Position numbers and translations under genes: made by a program
Shown here: in pieces, positions 18,434 to 31,747 of the stretch
Layout of the letters: each line of letters opens with the position of its first letter
Numbering within the stretch: the stretch's first letter is position 1
The notes under the pieces: model-generated
Told to the model about the DNA's origin: nothing
Databases searched by the model: none
The model's input: only the letters and a program-made list of their open reading frames with translations
Assembly: GCF_000382185.1 (NCBI RefSeq)
Contig: NZ_KB907784.1
Span: 1,513,633-1,577,632 of the forward strand
From: Bordetella sp. FB-8
GTDB lineage: Bacteria > Pseudomonadota > Gammaproteobacteria > Burkholderiales > Burkholderiaceae_B
Length of the DNA stretch: 64,000 nucleotides
Reading direction: 5' to 3'

Positions 18434-19290
18434 GTCCGGCTTTCCTTATCGCGCGCTGTGCGGCCGCCCGGTTGTTGTGCAAGCCAGGCTTCGAAAGCCG
18501 GCGTGTCGGGGTAGTTGAAAGCCACGGGGCCGTCGGGTGCGCCGTCCAGGAACTGGCGAACATAGGGGTCTTGCGAAACTTTGAGTTCCTGCGGCGTGCC
18601 GGCCGCGGCCAGCTTGCCCTGGCCTACCAGGTACACCCGGTCGGCGATGGCGAAGGATTCGGCCACATCGTGCGTGATCAGCACTGAAGCGCAGCCCAGT
18701 TGGTCGGACAGATGGCGGATGAGCCGGGCAGTGATGCCCAGGGAAATCGGATCGAGTCCGGCGAAGGGTTCGTCGTACAGGATGAGCTCCGGTTCCAGCA
18801 CCACGGCGCGCGCCAGCGCGACGCGGCGCGCCATGCCGCCGGAGATCTCCGCGACTTTCAAGTGGGCCGCTGCGCGCAGGCCGACCGCGTCGAGCTTGGC
18901 CAGCACGCGCTCAAGGATAGCGGCTTCGTCGTGCCGGGTGTGTTCGCGCAAAGGAAAGGCGACGTTCTCGAAGACGTTCAGGTCGGTAAAGAGCGCACCT
19001 TGCTGGAACAGCACGCCCATGCGCTGGCGCAGGGCCCGCAGCCCCGTGGACGACTGCGCGCCGATATCCTGGCCGAAGACCCTGACCGTGCCGCCTTGGG
19101 CGGGGATCTGGCCGGTGGCCGCGCGCAGCAGCGTAGTCTTGCCCGACCCCGAACCGCCCATGACGGCCACGACCTGCCCGGCCCGGGCCTGCATCGAGAT
19201 ATTGCCGAGCACGGTGAAGTCCCCATAGCCCAGGGTCACGCTGTCCAGAGACAGAGCGGGATCCCGAGGGGGGGGGGGACTTTCAGGCAT
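18430..19290 (-). CDS. mlaF: Phospholipid ABC transporter ATP-binding protein MlaF
   Basis: 286 aa. Walker [10 protein letters not shown], signature ISGGMARRV, Walker [14 protein letters not shown] and the switch histidine in ITHDVAES are intact. The C-terminal extension is the MlaF-type tail. The ATG at 19290 is used; a GTG at 19314 would add eight residues, and neither has a clear ribosome-binding site. Codons 5-8 (Pro4) are written with an uninterrupted run of eleven C on the coding strand, which is unusual in an essentially invariant transporter gene and prone to slippage. Confidence 0.93.
   Translation of the reverse strand: MPESPPPPRDPALSLDSVTLGYGDFTVLGNISMQARAGQVVAVMGGSGSGKTTLLRAATGQIPAQGGTVRVFGQDIGAQSSTGLRALRQRMGVLFQQGALFTDLNVFENVAFPLREHTRHDEAAILERVLAKLDAVGLRAAAHLKVAEISGGMARRVALARAVVLEPELILYDEPFAGLDPISLGITARLIRHLSDQLGCASVLITHDVAESFAIADRVYLVGQGKLAAAGTPQELKVSQDPYVRQFLDGAPDGPVAFNYPDTPAFEAWLAQQPGGRTARDKESRT
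19268..19278. repeat. G11/C11 homopolymer in the mlaF 5' coding region
   Basis: Eleven G on the plus strand, read as C11 in mlaF codons 5-8. A gain or loss of one base would shift the frame seven codons after the start. Confidence 0.9.
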
Positions 19291-19314
19291 GAGCAGCAGA
19301 GGGACTGTTGGCAC

Positions 19315-19753
19315 GGCGTTGATTGTAATGTAGTCACGTCTTGCGCCTCATCAGGGCGGTGGGGGCGGGCGCTTCATCACATGACTTCGACCGGTTTCAG
19401 GTCTCTCGCCAAAACCTTGCCTCTTGCATGGAAATCCACCATCGCCGGCAAGGTCGGGCTGGCGTATCCCAGCAGTTTGCGTGTGCCTTGGCCAGCCAGC
19501 CCTCGCCGCGCCAGCGCCTGTACTTGCCGTCGATGCCATGCGCTTGGCACACCGTATTGGCCGCTTCGCGCAGAAATAACGGCTTTCCTGCACGCGCAAA
19601 GGCGCGCCGATGGCGGACGAAACGCCAAGCCTGCTGACTTGGCGCGGGCAAATGAGCGCGCGTCAAGCCGTGCGAAAAATTGTCGGCGCGATGGCGCGAT
19701 ATCTCGTCTCGACCGGAGAGTCCGGTGCCGGTTTCGTGCAGGATCTTGACTAG
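19315..19753. other. Unassigned 439-bp region between mlaF and gltD
   Basis: No convincing gene was found. Short open frames exist on both strands (for example minus 19397-19666 and plus 19341-19637), but their translations are Arg/Ala-rich and match no family I recognise. It could hold the mlaF promoter and a decayed gene. Confidence 0.4.
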
Positions 19754-19783
19754 AAAAACCGCGCGTGCCGGCGATCAGCGCGG
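19754..19783 (-). terminator. Intrinsic terminator candidate after gltD
   Basis: On the minus strand CCGCGC (19783-19778) pairs with GCGCGG (19764-19759) across a 13-base loop, followed by five T (19758-19754). The upstream arm lies within the last codons of gltD. Confidence 0.45.
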
Positions 19784-21241
19784 CAGGTCGCTGGCGCCCA
19801 TCAGGAACTCGTCCACGGCGCGCGCGCACTGACGGCCTTCGCGGATGGCCCAGACCACCAGCGACTGGCCGCGGCGCATGTCGCCGGCGGCGAAGACCTT
19901 GTCGACGCTGGTGCGGTAGTCGTCGGTGTTGGCGCGTGCATTGCCGCGCGCGTCGCGATCCAGGCCGAAGGCATCGAGCACGGTCTGCACCGGCGAGACA
20001 AAGCCCATGGCCAGAAGCACCAGGTCGGCTTTCATTTCGAATTCCGAACCGGGGACTTCGGCCATTTTCATCTGGCCGGTGGCTTCGTCGCGAGTCCATT
20101 CGACGCGCGCGGCAATGAGCTTCTCGACCTTGCCGTTGCTGCCTTCGAGCCGCTTGGTGACCACGCTCCAGTCGCGCTGGCAGCCTTCGTCGTGTGAGGA
20201 CGAGGTGCGCAGCTTGAGCGGCCAGTAGGGCCAGACCAGCGGCTTGTTCTCGGCCTGGGGCGGCTGGTCGGTGATCTCGAATTGCATGACCGAGGCGGCG
20301 CCGTGGCGGTTGCTGGTGCCCACACAGTCCGAGCCAGTGTCGCCGCCGCCGATCACCACCACGTGCTTGCCGGTGGCCTTGGGCTGGCCGCTCACGCGGT
20401 CGCCCGCCACGGCCTTGTTCTGCGGGCGCAGAAAGTCCATGGCGTAGTAGACGCCGGACAGTTCGCGTCCCGGGATGGGCAGGTCGCGCGGGGTCTCCGC
20501 CCCGCCGGACATGACCACGGCGTCGAAATCGATCAGCATCGACTCGGGTGTGCGCACCGTCAGGCCGTCAGCGGCCTTGTCCGTGGGCTTGCCGACGTAA
20601 GTCGCGGGGGCGAACTCCACCCCTTCGGCTTCCATCTGGGCGATGCGCCGGTCGATGAGCGGCTTTTCCAGCTTGAAGTCGGGAATGCCGTAGCGCAGCA
20701 GCCCGCCGATGCGGTCGCTCTTTTCGAACAGCGTCACGGCGTGGCCGGCGCGCGCCAGTTGCTGGGCGCAGGCCAGTCCCGCCGGACCCGAGCCGACCAC
20801 GGCGACCTTCTTGCCGGTCTTGCGCACGGGCGGCTGCGGCTTGATCCAGCCTTCGGTCCAGCCCTTGTCGATGATGGCGTGCTCGATCGACTTGATGCCC
20901 ACGGCATCGTCGTTGATGTTGAGTGTGCACGCGGCTTCGCACGGAGCCGGACAGATGCGGCCGGTGAATTCCGGGAAGTTGTTGGTGGAATGCAGCACAT
21001 GCAGCGCCTGCTGCCATTGCTGGCGGTACACCAGGTCGTTCCAGTCGGGGATGATGTTGTTGACCGGGCAGCCGTTGGTGCAGAACGGAATGCCGCAATC
21101 CATGCAGCGGGCGGCCTGCTGCTTGGCCTGGCCGTCGTCCAGGTGCAGGACGAATTCGCTCCAGTGCTTCAGACGCTTTTGCGGGGCTTCGTACGCTTCT
21201 TGCAGGCGTTCGAATTCCATGAAGCCGGTGATCTTACCCAT
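19775..21241 (-). CDS. gltD: Glutamate synthase small subunit GltD
   Basis: 488 aa. The NADPH-oxidising, FAD-containing subunit of glutamate synthase. The N-terminal cysteine clusters for [4Fe-4S] centres are seen in [17 protein letters not shown] (about 46-62) and CPAPCEAAC (about 98-106). A FAD-binding [11 protein letters not shown] (about 150) and an NADPH-binding [12 protein letters not shown] follow. It passes electrons to GltB. It lies 70 bp downstream of gltB and ends in a terminator-like hairpin. Confidence 0.96.
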   Translation of the reverse strand: MGKITGFMEFERLQEAYEAPQKRLKHWSEFVLHLDDGQAKQQAARCMDCGIPFCTNGCPVNNIIPDWNDLVYRQQWQQALHVLHSTNNFPEFTGRICPAPCEAACTLNINDDAVGIKSIEHAIIDKGWTEGWIKPQPPVRKTGKKVAVVGSGPAGLACAQQLARAGHAVTLFEKSDRIGGLLRYGIPDFKLEKPLIDRRIAQMEAEGVEFAPATYVGKPTDKAADGLTVRTPESMLIDFDAVVMSGGAETPRDLPIPGRELSGVYYAMDFLRPQNKAVAGDRVSGQPKATGKHVVVIGGGDTGSDCVGTSNRHGAASVMQFEITDQPPQAENKPLVWPYWPLKLRTSSSHDEGCQRDWSVVTKRLEGSNGKVEKLIAARVEWTRDEATGQMKMAEVPGSEFEMKADLVLLAMGFVSPVQTVLDAFGLDRDARGNARANTDDYRTSVDKVFAAGDMRRGQSLVVWAIREGRQCARAVDEFLMGASDLPR

Positions 21242-21311
21242 GTTCGAGTCCTTGTCGGGTCGCGGTTGCTTTTGCGAGTGTCTTGTTCAGGCTTGTTGGC
21301 GCGGGCGAAAG

Positions 21312-26093
<4,782 letters not shown>

Positions 26094-26189
26094 GGCGCGC
26101 TCCGCGTGGGGACTGCGGGAATTGTTGTCAGAAACAGTAGGGCGAAGATAGCGCGCCGGGATTCGATGTGCAAGTGCAATAAAAAGGGT

Positions 26190-26240
26190 ATGTCCCTAAA
26201 TTTTATTCCAATGGCAAGATACTTTTAAAAATGGGGACAT
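26190..26240. repeat. AT-rich imperfect inverted repeat upstream of gltB
   Basis: ATGTCCC followed by an A/T run (26190-26204) is mirrored by an A/T run ending in GGGGACAT (26226-26240). It lies in the 270-bp gap between gltB and the binding-protein gene, in the only strongly AT-rich stretch of the neighbourhood. A second hairpin, CTCACC / GGTGAG, is at about 26275-26297. The gap probably also carries the gltB promoter, but no clear -35/-10 pair was picked. Confidence 0.5.
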
Positions 26241-26363
26241 TTATTTTTCTTTTTAAAAACAATATAGTAATCAACTCACCTTTTATGGGCGGGTGAGAAA
26301 AAGCGATTTTATACATTGATAAGACCCCATTTTATTTTGGGAATCTTCAGGGCGATAAGGCGC

Positions 26364-27194
26364 TTACTGCTCAGGCTTGGGTGCCTTGGCGGGCACGGTA
26401 ATGGCCTGGCCGAACCACTTGGTCTGCAGTTCCGCAAGCTTGCCCTGTTGGGTGAGTTCTCGCATGGCGTTCGAGATTGCCTCGAAGAGCGACCTGGAAT
26501 CGCCGTCATCGCGCATCATGTAGCCGTAATAGACCCGAGTACCGAAGCCAGGCTGGACCACGCCGAAGACGCCGGGGCTGTGACGCAGGACTTCCATGAC
26601 GTCGTTGGCGGCAATGGCCACGCCGTCCAGGCGGCCGGCCTTCAGATCGGCATTGGCCAGGCGATTGTCGGCATACTCGACGATAGCGACAGGCCTGGGC
26701 AGGGTTGTGTTGAACCTTCTGAGCTCGGCCAGGGCGAAAGAGCCGCGCTGCGCACCGATTTTCTTGCCTGCGATGTCCGCGGGTTTGACCAGGCCGGTTT
26801 CGCCCTTGCGGATTTCGATCATGGTCTGGGCGCTGGAGACGGGCGGCAGGAAGCGGAAGGTTTTGGCCAGGTCGGCCGTGATCGGAGCCGGACCCCCGGC
26901 AAGGTCGAATTTCCTCGATTGCAGACCGAGCATGATCCTGGGCCAGGGCCGGTCGATCCAATCGATCTTCAAGCCCAGCTTATGGCCGATCTGCGCGAAC
27001 AGGTCGACGTTGAAGCCGGCGTGCTTGCCGTCCTGGATGAAATCGTAGGGAGGGAATTGCTCTTCCGTGGCAATGTGCAGCACGCCTGCGGCCTGGGCGC
27101 GCGCCAGTGCGTCCTGGGCGCGGGCGGTGCCACCTAGCAGGGTGAGGGAAATGACGGCGGCGCAGGCGGCGACAAGGTGTTTCGGGCGACGCAT
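26364..27194 (-). CDS. Periplasmic amino-acid-type solute-binding protein (SBP family 3)
   Basis: 276 aa. Signal peptide about residues 1-26 (ending ARAQ). The family 3 fold is recognised from LHIATEEQFPPYDFIQDGKHAGFNVDLFAQIGHKLGLKIDW, then AGKKIGAQRGSF and a C-terminal MRELTQQGKLAELQTKWFG. Such proteins bind polar amino acids for an ABC transporter. No permease or ATPase is next to it, so it is an orphan binding protein here. Its position just upstream of gltB suggests a nitrogen-related role, which is inference. Confidence 0.9.
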   Translation of the reverse strand: MRRPKHLVAACAAVISLTLLGGTARAQDALARAQAAGVLHIATEEQFPPYDFIQDGKHAGFNVDLFAQIGHKLGLKIDWIDRPWPRIMLGLQSRKFDLAGGPAPITADLAKTFRFLPPVSSAQTMIEIRKGETGLVKPADIAGKKIGAQRGSFALAELRRFNTTLPRPVAIVEYADNRLANADLKAGRLDGVAIAANDVMEVLRHSPGVFGVVQPGFGTRVYYGYMMRDDGDSRSLFEAISNAMRELTQQGKLAELQTKWFGQAITVPAKAPKPEQ

Positions 27195-27223
27195 TTAACG
27201 GCAAAAACTCATGTCAAAAGACC

Positions 27224-27940
27224 CTAAGATGCGGCCGTGCCGGGCAGCGGCTTCTTGCGGGGGCGGCCGCGATGGCCGGGCGAGACGCGGCGGCTGGCGG
27301 TGTGGGACAGGCTGGCGATAAAGGCCGGTCCGCCCAGCGCCCATTGGCCCGAGACAGCTTGTTCAATGCGCTGGGACTCGTCGCGCGAAAGGCCGTCTTG
27401 CAGCAGCTTGCGGTAATTGGCCTGGCGGTCGAAGGGCGTGTTGCCGCAGGCCCAGTAGTCGGCGTGGTCCGTCTGCCACGACGGGGCGGGCGTCTGGTGG
27501 CTGGCGCCGGTGTGGCTGCCGGCCGAGGACCAGGGCCAGGAATCCGGGTCGGACGCGCCGCCGCTGCGCACGGGGTAGGTTTCAAGCCAGATCTGGGCGC
27601 GCAGTACCCAGGGGTGGGGTTCGAGCAGGGCCGACCGGTAGCGCCCGGCGAAGACCCTGCCCCCGCGCAGGCGGGCCGCCAGGTTGCGCCCCAGGGTCTG
27701 CATCAGACGAGGCAGGCCGGATTCGTCGGCCGGAGTGGCCAGGAGCAGGATGCGGTCGGTGGCAAGGACCCAGCCATGCACGGCCACTTTGTGGCGCTGG
27801 GCCGAGTCGCCCAGCCAGCCGACGAGCTGGTTGAGAATGTCCTGCGGCGCGGGCTGGCCCGGCGCCGCCAATGGCTGGACGAAACTGGCCTGCACCAATT
27901 GGGGCAGCCCGGGAGCATACAGTCGGGGCAGACGAGCCAT
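27224..27940 (-). CDS. REP-associated tyrosine transposase-like protein lacking the HUH motif
   Basis: 238 aa. The start MARLPRLYAPGLPQ and the later RGGRVFAGRYRSALLEPH and IWLETYPVRSG segments match the Y1/REP-associated transposase family, where the equivalents are MARLPR, LWEGRYKS and YIELNPVRAG. Members carry a metal-binding HUH triplet (as NHVHLL) after a hydrophobic strand. Here the strand is HGWVLATDRILLLATP, with Asp62-Arg63-Ile64 where His-U-His should be. Tyr101, in the place of the catalytic tyrosine, remains. It is therefore probably not an active transposase; it may be decayed or domesticated. Start chosen at the family N-terminus. Confidence 0.75.
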   Translation of the reverse strand: MARLPRLYAPGLPQLVQASFVQPLAAPGQPAPQDILNQLVGWLGDSAQRHKVAVHGWVLATDRILLLATPADESGLPRLMQTLGRNLAARLRGGRVFAGRYRSALLEPHPWVLRAQIWLETYPVRSGGASDPDSWPWSSAGSHTGASHQTPAPSWQTDHADYWACGNTPFDRQANYRKLLQDGLSRDESQRIEQAVSGQWALGGPAFIASLSHTASRRVSPGHRGRPRKKPLPGTAAS

Positions 27941-28123
27941 GAGATTTAACCTTGCAAGGGGACGCAAGAGGGTTGGGGTCACTATATTAAATAGTGCCGC
28001 TGTCGTCGATGGTCATCCGGGGGCAAATCGTGCGCAGGCGTAACAGCGCGCTGCATAAGCGGCCGCGCGCCTAGCGGGAATAACCGCTCCCGCAGGGAAC
28101 TCCTACATGCTGGAAAGGTCAAA

Positions 28124-28150
28124 TTAGCACTCGACAAAGTAGAGTGCTAA
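28124..28150. promoter_or_regulatory. CIRCE element (HrcA operator) upstream of rpoH
   Basis: TTAGCACTC (28124-28132), nine bases, GAGTGCTAA (28142-28150): both arms match the CIRCE consensus perfectly. It is 43 bp before the rpoH ATG and would overlap a plausible promoter (TTAGCA at 28124 and TAACAT at 28147 with a 17-bp spacer), as expected for repression by HrcA. Confidence 0.95.
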
Positions 28151-28192
28151 CATCATTCAAATGCTTATTTCCTACCTTCAGGAGGCCACGCC

Positions 28193-29077
28193 ATGAAAGC
28201 AGCCAGTATCGCGACGGACAGGTCCAACGCGCTGGCGTTGGCAGTGGCCAACCCGGGCGCGCTCGGCACCATTGACGCCTATATCTCGACGGTCAACCGC
28301 CTGCCGGTGCTCAGCGCCGAACGCGAAACCGATCTTGCTCGCCGCCTGCGCGATCATGAAGATCTCGAGGCCGCGCGCGAGCTCATCCTGTCGCACCTGC
28401 GCCTGGTGGTGTCGGTGGCACGTCAATATCTGGGCTACGGCCTGCCGCACGCCGATCTCATCCAGGAAGGCAACGTTGGCCTGATGAAGGCCGTCAAACG
28501 CTTCGACCCCGAACGCGGTGTGCGCCTGGTGTCTTTCGCCGTGCACTGGATCAAGGCCGAGATCCATGAATACATCGTGCGCAACTGGCGCATGGTCAAG
28601 GTGGCCACCACCAAGGCACAGCGCAAGCTTTTCTTCAATCTGCGCAGCATGCGGCCCGATGGCCAGACGCTGGCCAGCGAGCAGGTCGACCATATCGCCG
28701 AAGAGCTGAATGTGCGCCGCGAAGACGTGCGCGAAATGGAAGTGCGCCTGTCCGGCCGCGACCTTTCGCTGGAAGGCCAGGACGACGACGAGGACAGCTT
28801 TGCGCCCATCGCCTATCTGTCCGACGAAGGCCGCGAGGAACCTACGCGCGTGCTGGCCCGCAAAGCGCACACCGCCCTGGAGGGCGAGGGGCTGACCCAG
28901 GCGCTCGAGGGCTTGGATGCGCGCTCGCGCCGCATCATCGAGGCGCGCTGGCTGCAGGACGACGGCGGCCTGACGCTGCACGATCTGGCCGCCGAGTTCG
29001 GCGTGTCGGCCGAGCGCATCCGCCAGATCGAGGCGGCCGCGCTCAAGAAGATGCGCGGCGCCCTCGCGCCGGCCTGA
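28193..29077 (+). CDS. rpoH: Heat-shock sigma factor RpoH (sigma-32)
   Basis: 294 aa. Region 2 is clear: SHLRLVVSVARQYLGYGLPHADLIQEGNVGLMKAVKRFDPERGVRLVSFAVHWIKAEIHEYI. The RpoH-specific segment QRKLFFNLR follows, and region 4.2 is HDLAAEFGVSAERIRQIEAAALKKMR. It directs RNA polymerase to heat-shock genes. AGGAGG lies 7 bases before the ATG. The upstream CIRCE element implies an extra layer of control by the HrcA repressor, which itself depends on GroEL. A strong terminator follows. Confidence 0.97.
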   Translation: MKAASIATDRSNALALAVANPGALGTIDAYISTVNRLPVLSAERETDLARRLRDHEDLEAARELILSHLRLVVSVARQYLGYGLPHADLIQEGNVGLMKAVKRFDPERGVRLVSFAVHWIKAEIHEYIVRNWRMVKVATTKAQRKLFFNLRSMRPDGQTLASEQVDHIAEELNVRREDVREMEVRLSGRDLSLEGQDDDEDSFAPIAYLSDEGREEPTRVLARKAHTALEGEGLTQALEGLDARSRRIIEARWLQDDGGLTLHDLAAEFGVSAERIRQIEAAALKKMRGALAPA

Positions 29078-29092
29078 TCTTCAAGCCGCTGT

Positions 29093-29131
29093 AAACGCCC
29101 AAGGCGCCGCGGGTCGGCGCCTTGGGCGTTT
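29093..29131 (+). terminator. Strong intrinsic terminator after rpoH
   Basis: A 16-bp perfect stem (29093-29108 with 29116-29131) has a 7-base loop and ends in TTT. It lies 16 bp after the rpoH stop and just before the antiporter gene. Confidence 0.8.
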
Positions 29132-29188
29132 CGCAAACCCACTATCCGCTATCCTTGAGGTTCGCATAGACAAGGAGCCTCGAGGCGC

Positions 29189-31720
29189 ATGGACGTCGGC
29201 CTGATCGTTTTCGGCATTGCCGGCCTGCTCACGCTGGTCTGCTTCATGCCGCCTCTGGCGGCCCGCCTCAAGCTGCCGTATTCGGTGCTGCTGGCGATCG
29301 TCGGCTGCCTACTCGGCATTCTCATGCACTGGCACGGGTGGGTGCCTCCAGTGCTGGGCGATCTGCTCGCCACCATCGATCACTTCGAGATTTCGTCGGA
29401 CACCTTCCTCATGGTGTTCCTGCCGGTGCTGCTGTTCGAAACGTCGCTGTCGATGAACGTGCGTCGCCTGATGGACGACCTGGGTCCCATTCTGCTGATG
29501 GCCATCGTGGCGGTGGTGGTCTGCACCATCGTGGTAGGCCTGGCCCTGAACGCGGCTTCGAACTACGGGATCATCGCCTGCCTGCTGCTGGGGGCTATCG
29601 TGGCCACGACCGATCCGGTGGCCGTGGTGAGCATCTTTCGCGAAGTGGGGGCGCCCAAGCGGCTGACTACGCTGATTGAAGGCGAGAGCCTGCTCAACGA
29701 CGCGGCATCCATCGCCCTGTACTCGGTGTTGGTGGCGACGCTGGCCGGCGGCGCGATGGAACATGGCCGGCTGTCGGTGGGCGGCGTGCTGGGCGCCTTC
29801 CTGTTCACCTTCCTGGGCGGCGGGCTGGCTGGTTACATCATGGGGCGCGCGGCTTGCTGGCTGTTCGCGTTGCTGCGCGGCTTTCCCACGGCCGAGATCA
29901 CGCTCACGCTCAGCCTGGCCTATCTTTCCTTCTACATCCCCGAACACTACCTGGGTGTATCGGGCGTGGTGGCCACGGTCATCTCCGGGCTGGTGGTGGG
30001 TTCGACGGGCCGCACGCGCATGTCTCCAGGCACCTTCGAACACCTGGCTCTGGCCTGGGAACAGTTCGGCTTCTGGGCCAATTCGCTGATCTTCCTGTTT
30101 GCCTCGATGCTGATTCCGCGCATGATGGCCCATGCCGGCTGGCTGGAGTTGAGCATGGTGCTGGTGGTGTTCGCCGCCACGCTGGCGGCGCGCGCCGTCG
30201 TGGTGTTCGGCCTGCTGCCGCTGCTGCGCGTGATGCGCATGAGCTCCCGGGTCAGCAAGTCCTACAAGGCTGTGATGCTGTGGGGCGGCCTGCGCGGGGC
30301 CGTATCGCTGGCGCTGGCGCTGGCGGTAATCGAGAAGGACGCCATTCCCGAATCCGTGCGACAGTTCGTGGGCGTGGCCACCACGGGTTTCGTGCTGATG
30401 ACGCTCTTGATCAACGGCACGACGCTGCGCTGGCTGATCGGCATGCTGGGCCTGAACCAGCTCTCGCCCATGGAGCACAGCCTGCGCAACCAGGCGCTCA
30501 TCATCGCCCTGGAAGACCTGCAGGAGCGCACCGACGAGATCGCGCGCACCGATCACATCGGCAGCGAAGCCAGCGCACGCATCCACGCCGTGTTCGATGC
30601 CAGCCTGGCCAGCGTTCAGGACGCGCAGGCGGCCCAGCTGACCGTCGAGCAGCGCGTGCGGGTGGGCCTGGCCGCTGTGGCGCAGCGCGAACAGGAAATG
30701 TTCTTCGACATTCTCAAGGCGCAGATCGTCGACTGGCGCATGGCCGAGAACCTGCTGGCGCGCGCCGAGCGGCTGGAGGATTCGATCCGTTCGCATGGGT
30801 TGCCAGGCTTGCAGGCGGCCATCGAGGCCGACGTGCGATACGGCCGCGGTTTCCGCATCGCCTTGCGCATGTACGACCTGTTCGGCTGGCAGGGCTGGCT
30901 GGCGCGCGAGCTGGCGCAACGCTTCTCCGCGCTGATGACCAAACGCTCGGTGGTGCAGCAACTCCTTAAATTCGCGCACGACGAACTCGGGCCGCTTCTG
31001 GGCCAGGAGGTGGCCCAGCGCATCGTCGACATCCACCAGCGCCGCCTGAGCCTGGTCGAGAACGCCATGCAGGCGCTTAATTTGCAATACCCGTCCTACG
31101 CGCAGTGGCTGCAGGAAAGCTATCTGGGCCGGGTGGCCCGCGAACTCGAGCGTCGGCGCTACCGCACCATGCTGGATCAGTTCCTGATCGGCGGCGAGGT
31201 GTATGCCGATCTGATGAGCCAATTGAACAGCCGCTGGCGGCATATCGACCGCCATCCGCCGCTGGACATGGAAATGGGCGCGGCCGACCTGATCAAGCGG
31301 GTGCCGCTGTTCGAAGGCCTGAGCGCCGAATCGCTGCGCGCCATCGGCCGCCTGCTGCGGCCGCGCCTGGCCTTGCCGGACCAGCCCATCTTGGGACGCG
31401 GCAGTTACGGCGCCGCCATGTGCTTCGTGGCTTCGGGCGCCGTGGCCGTGCATCTGCCGGACGGCACGGCGGTGGAGCTGGGCAGCGGAGAGTTCTTCGG
31501 CGAGCTGGCCTTGCTGGGCGAGCGGCAGGTCACGCCCAGGGTGACCTCGCTGGGCTACAGCAAGCTGCTAATGCTCTCGGCCCGGGACTTCGACGCGCTG
31601 CTGCGCCAGGATGTGGATCTGCGCGGGCGCATCGAGGTGGTGGCCAAGCAGCGCATGCGCGCCATCGAAGTGTGGAAGCAGTTCTCGCAGCAGCCTTCGC
31701 CGGACGGGGCGGCGACATAG
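29189..31720 (+). CDS. Cation/proton antiporter (NhaP/CPA1 type) with C-terminal cyclic-nucleotide-binding-like domain
   Basis: 843 aa. Residues 1 to about 430 contain 12-13 membrane helices of the CPA1 family, including FLPVLLFE, the ion-site LGAIVATTDPVAVVSIF (Asp in TDP), LIEGESLLNDAAS and WGGLRGAVSLALAL. A long cytoplasmic helical region spans about 430-690. The C-terminus is a cNMP-binding-like domain (KRVPLFEGLSAESLRAIG, then GEFFGELALLGER at about 767-779). The order antiporter-linker-cNBD resembles plant SOS1 and sperm NHE. Lacking the usual PR-A-T/S of true cAMP sites (it reads RQVTPRVTS), ligand binding is uncertain. It likely exchanges Na+ or K+ for protons. Confidence 0.88.
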   Translation: MDVGLIVFGIAGLLTLVCFMPPLAARLKLPYSVLLAIVGCLLGILMHWHGWVPPVLGDLLATIDHFEISSDTFLMVFLPVLLFETSLSMNVRRLMDDLGPILLMAIVAVVVCTIVVGLALNAASNYGIIACLLLGAIVATTDPVAVVSIFREVGAPKRLTTLIEGESLLNDAASIALYSVLVATLAGGAMEHGRLSVGGVLGAFLFTFLGGGLAGYIMGRAACWLFALLRGFPTAEITLTLSLAYLSFYIPEHYLGVSGVVATVISGLVVGSTGRTRMSPGTFEHLALAWEQFGFWANSLIFLFASMLIPRMMAHAGWLELSMVLVVFAATLAARAVVVFGLLPLLRVMRMSSRVSKSYKAVMLWGGLRGAVSLALALAVIEKDAIPESVRQFVGVATTGFVLMTLLINGTTLRWLIGMLGLNQLSPMEHSLRNQALIIALEDLQERTDEIARTDHIGSEASARIHAVFDASLASVQDAQAAQLTVEQRVRVGLAAVAQREQEMFFDILKAQIVDWRMAENLLARAERLEDSIRSHGLPGLQAAIEADVRYGRGFRIALRMYDLFGWQGWLARELAQRFSALMTKRSVVQQLLKFAHDELGPLLGQEVAQRIVDIHQRRLSLVENAMQALNLQYPSYAQWLQESYLGRVARELERRRYRTMLDQFLIGGEVYADLMSQLNSRWRHIDRHPPLDMEMGAADLIKRVPLFEGLSAESLRAIGRLLRPRLALPDQPILGRGSYGAAMCFVASGAVAVHLPDGTAVELGSGEFFGELALLGERQVTPRVTSLGYSKLLMLSARDFDALLRQDVDLRGRIEVVAKQRMRAIEVWKQFSQQPSPDGAAT

Positions 31721-31747
31721 GGCCGCGCGGCTTTGCGCGCACTGCGC

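Noticed and set aside
19377..20099. 240-codon minus-strand frame crossing the 3' end of gltD
   Set aside because: It uses a different frame inside gltD and continues into the gap without family similarity.
29093..29131. Hairpin after rpoH considered as a thermosensor
   Set aside because: It lies after the stop codon and ends in T residues, so it is a terminator rather than a 5' thermosensor.
29309..31453. 714-codon minus-strand open frame opposite the antiporter
   Set aside because: The antiporter frame has clear family motifs; the opposite frame is low-complexity His/Gln/Arg sequence.
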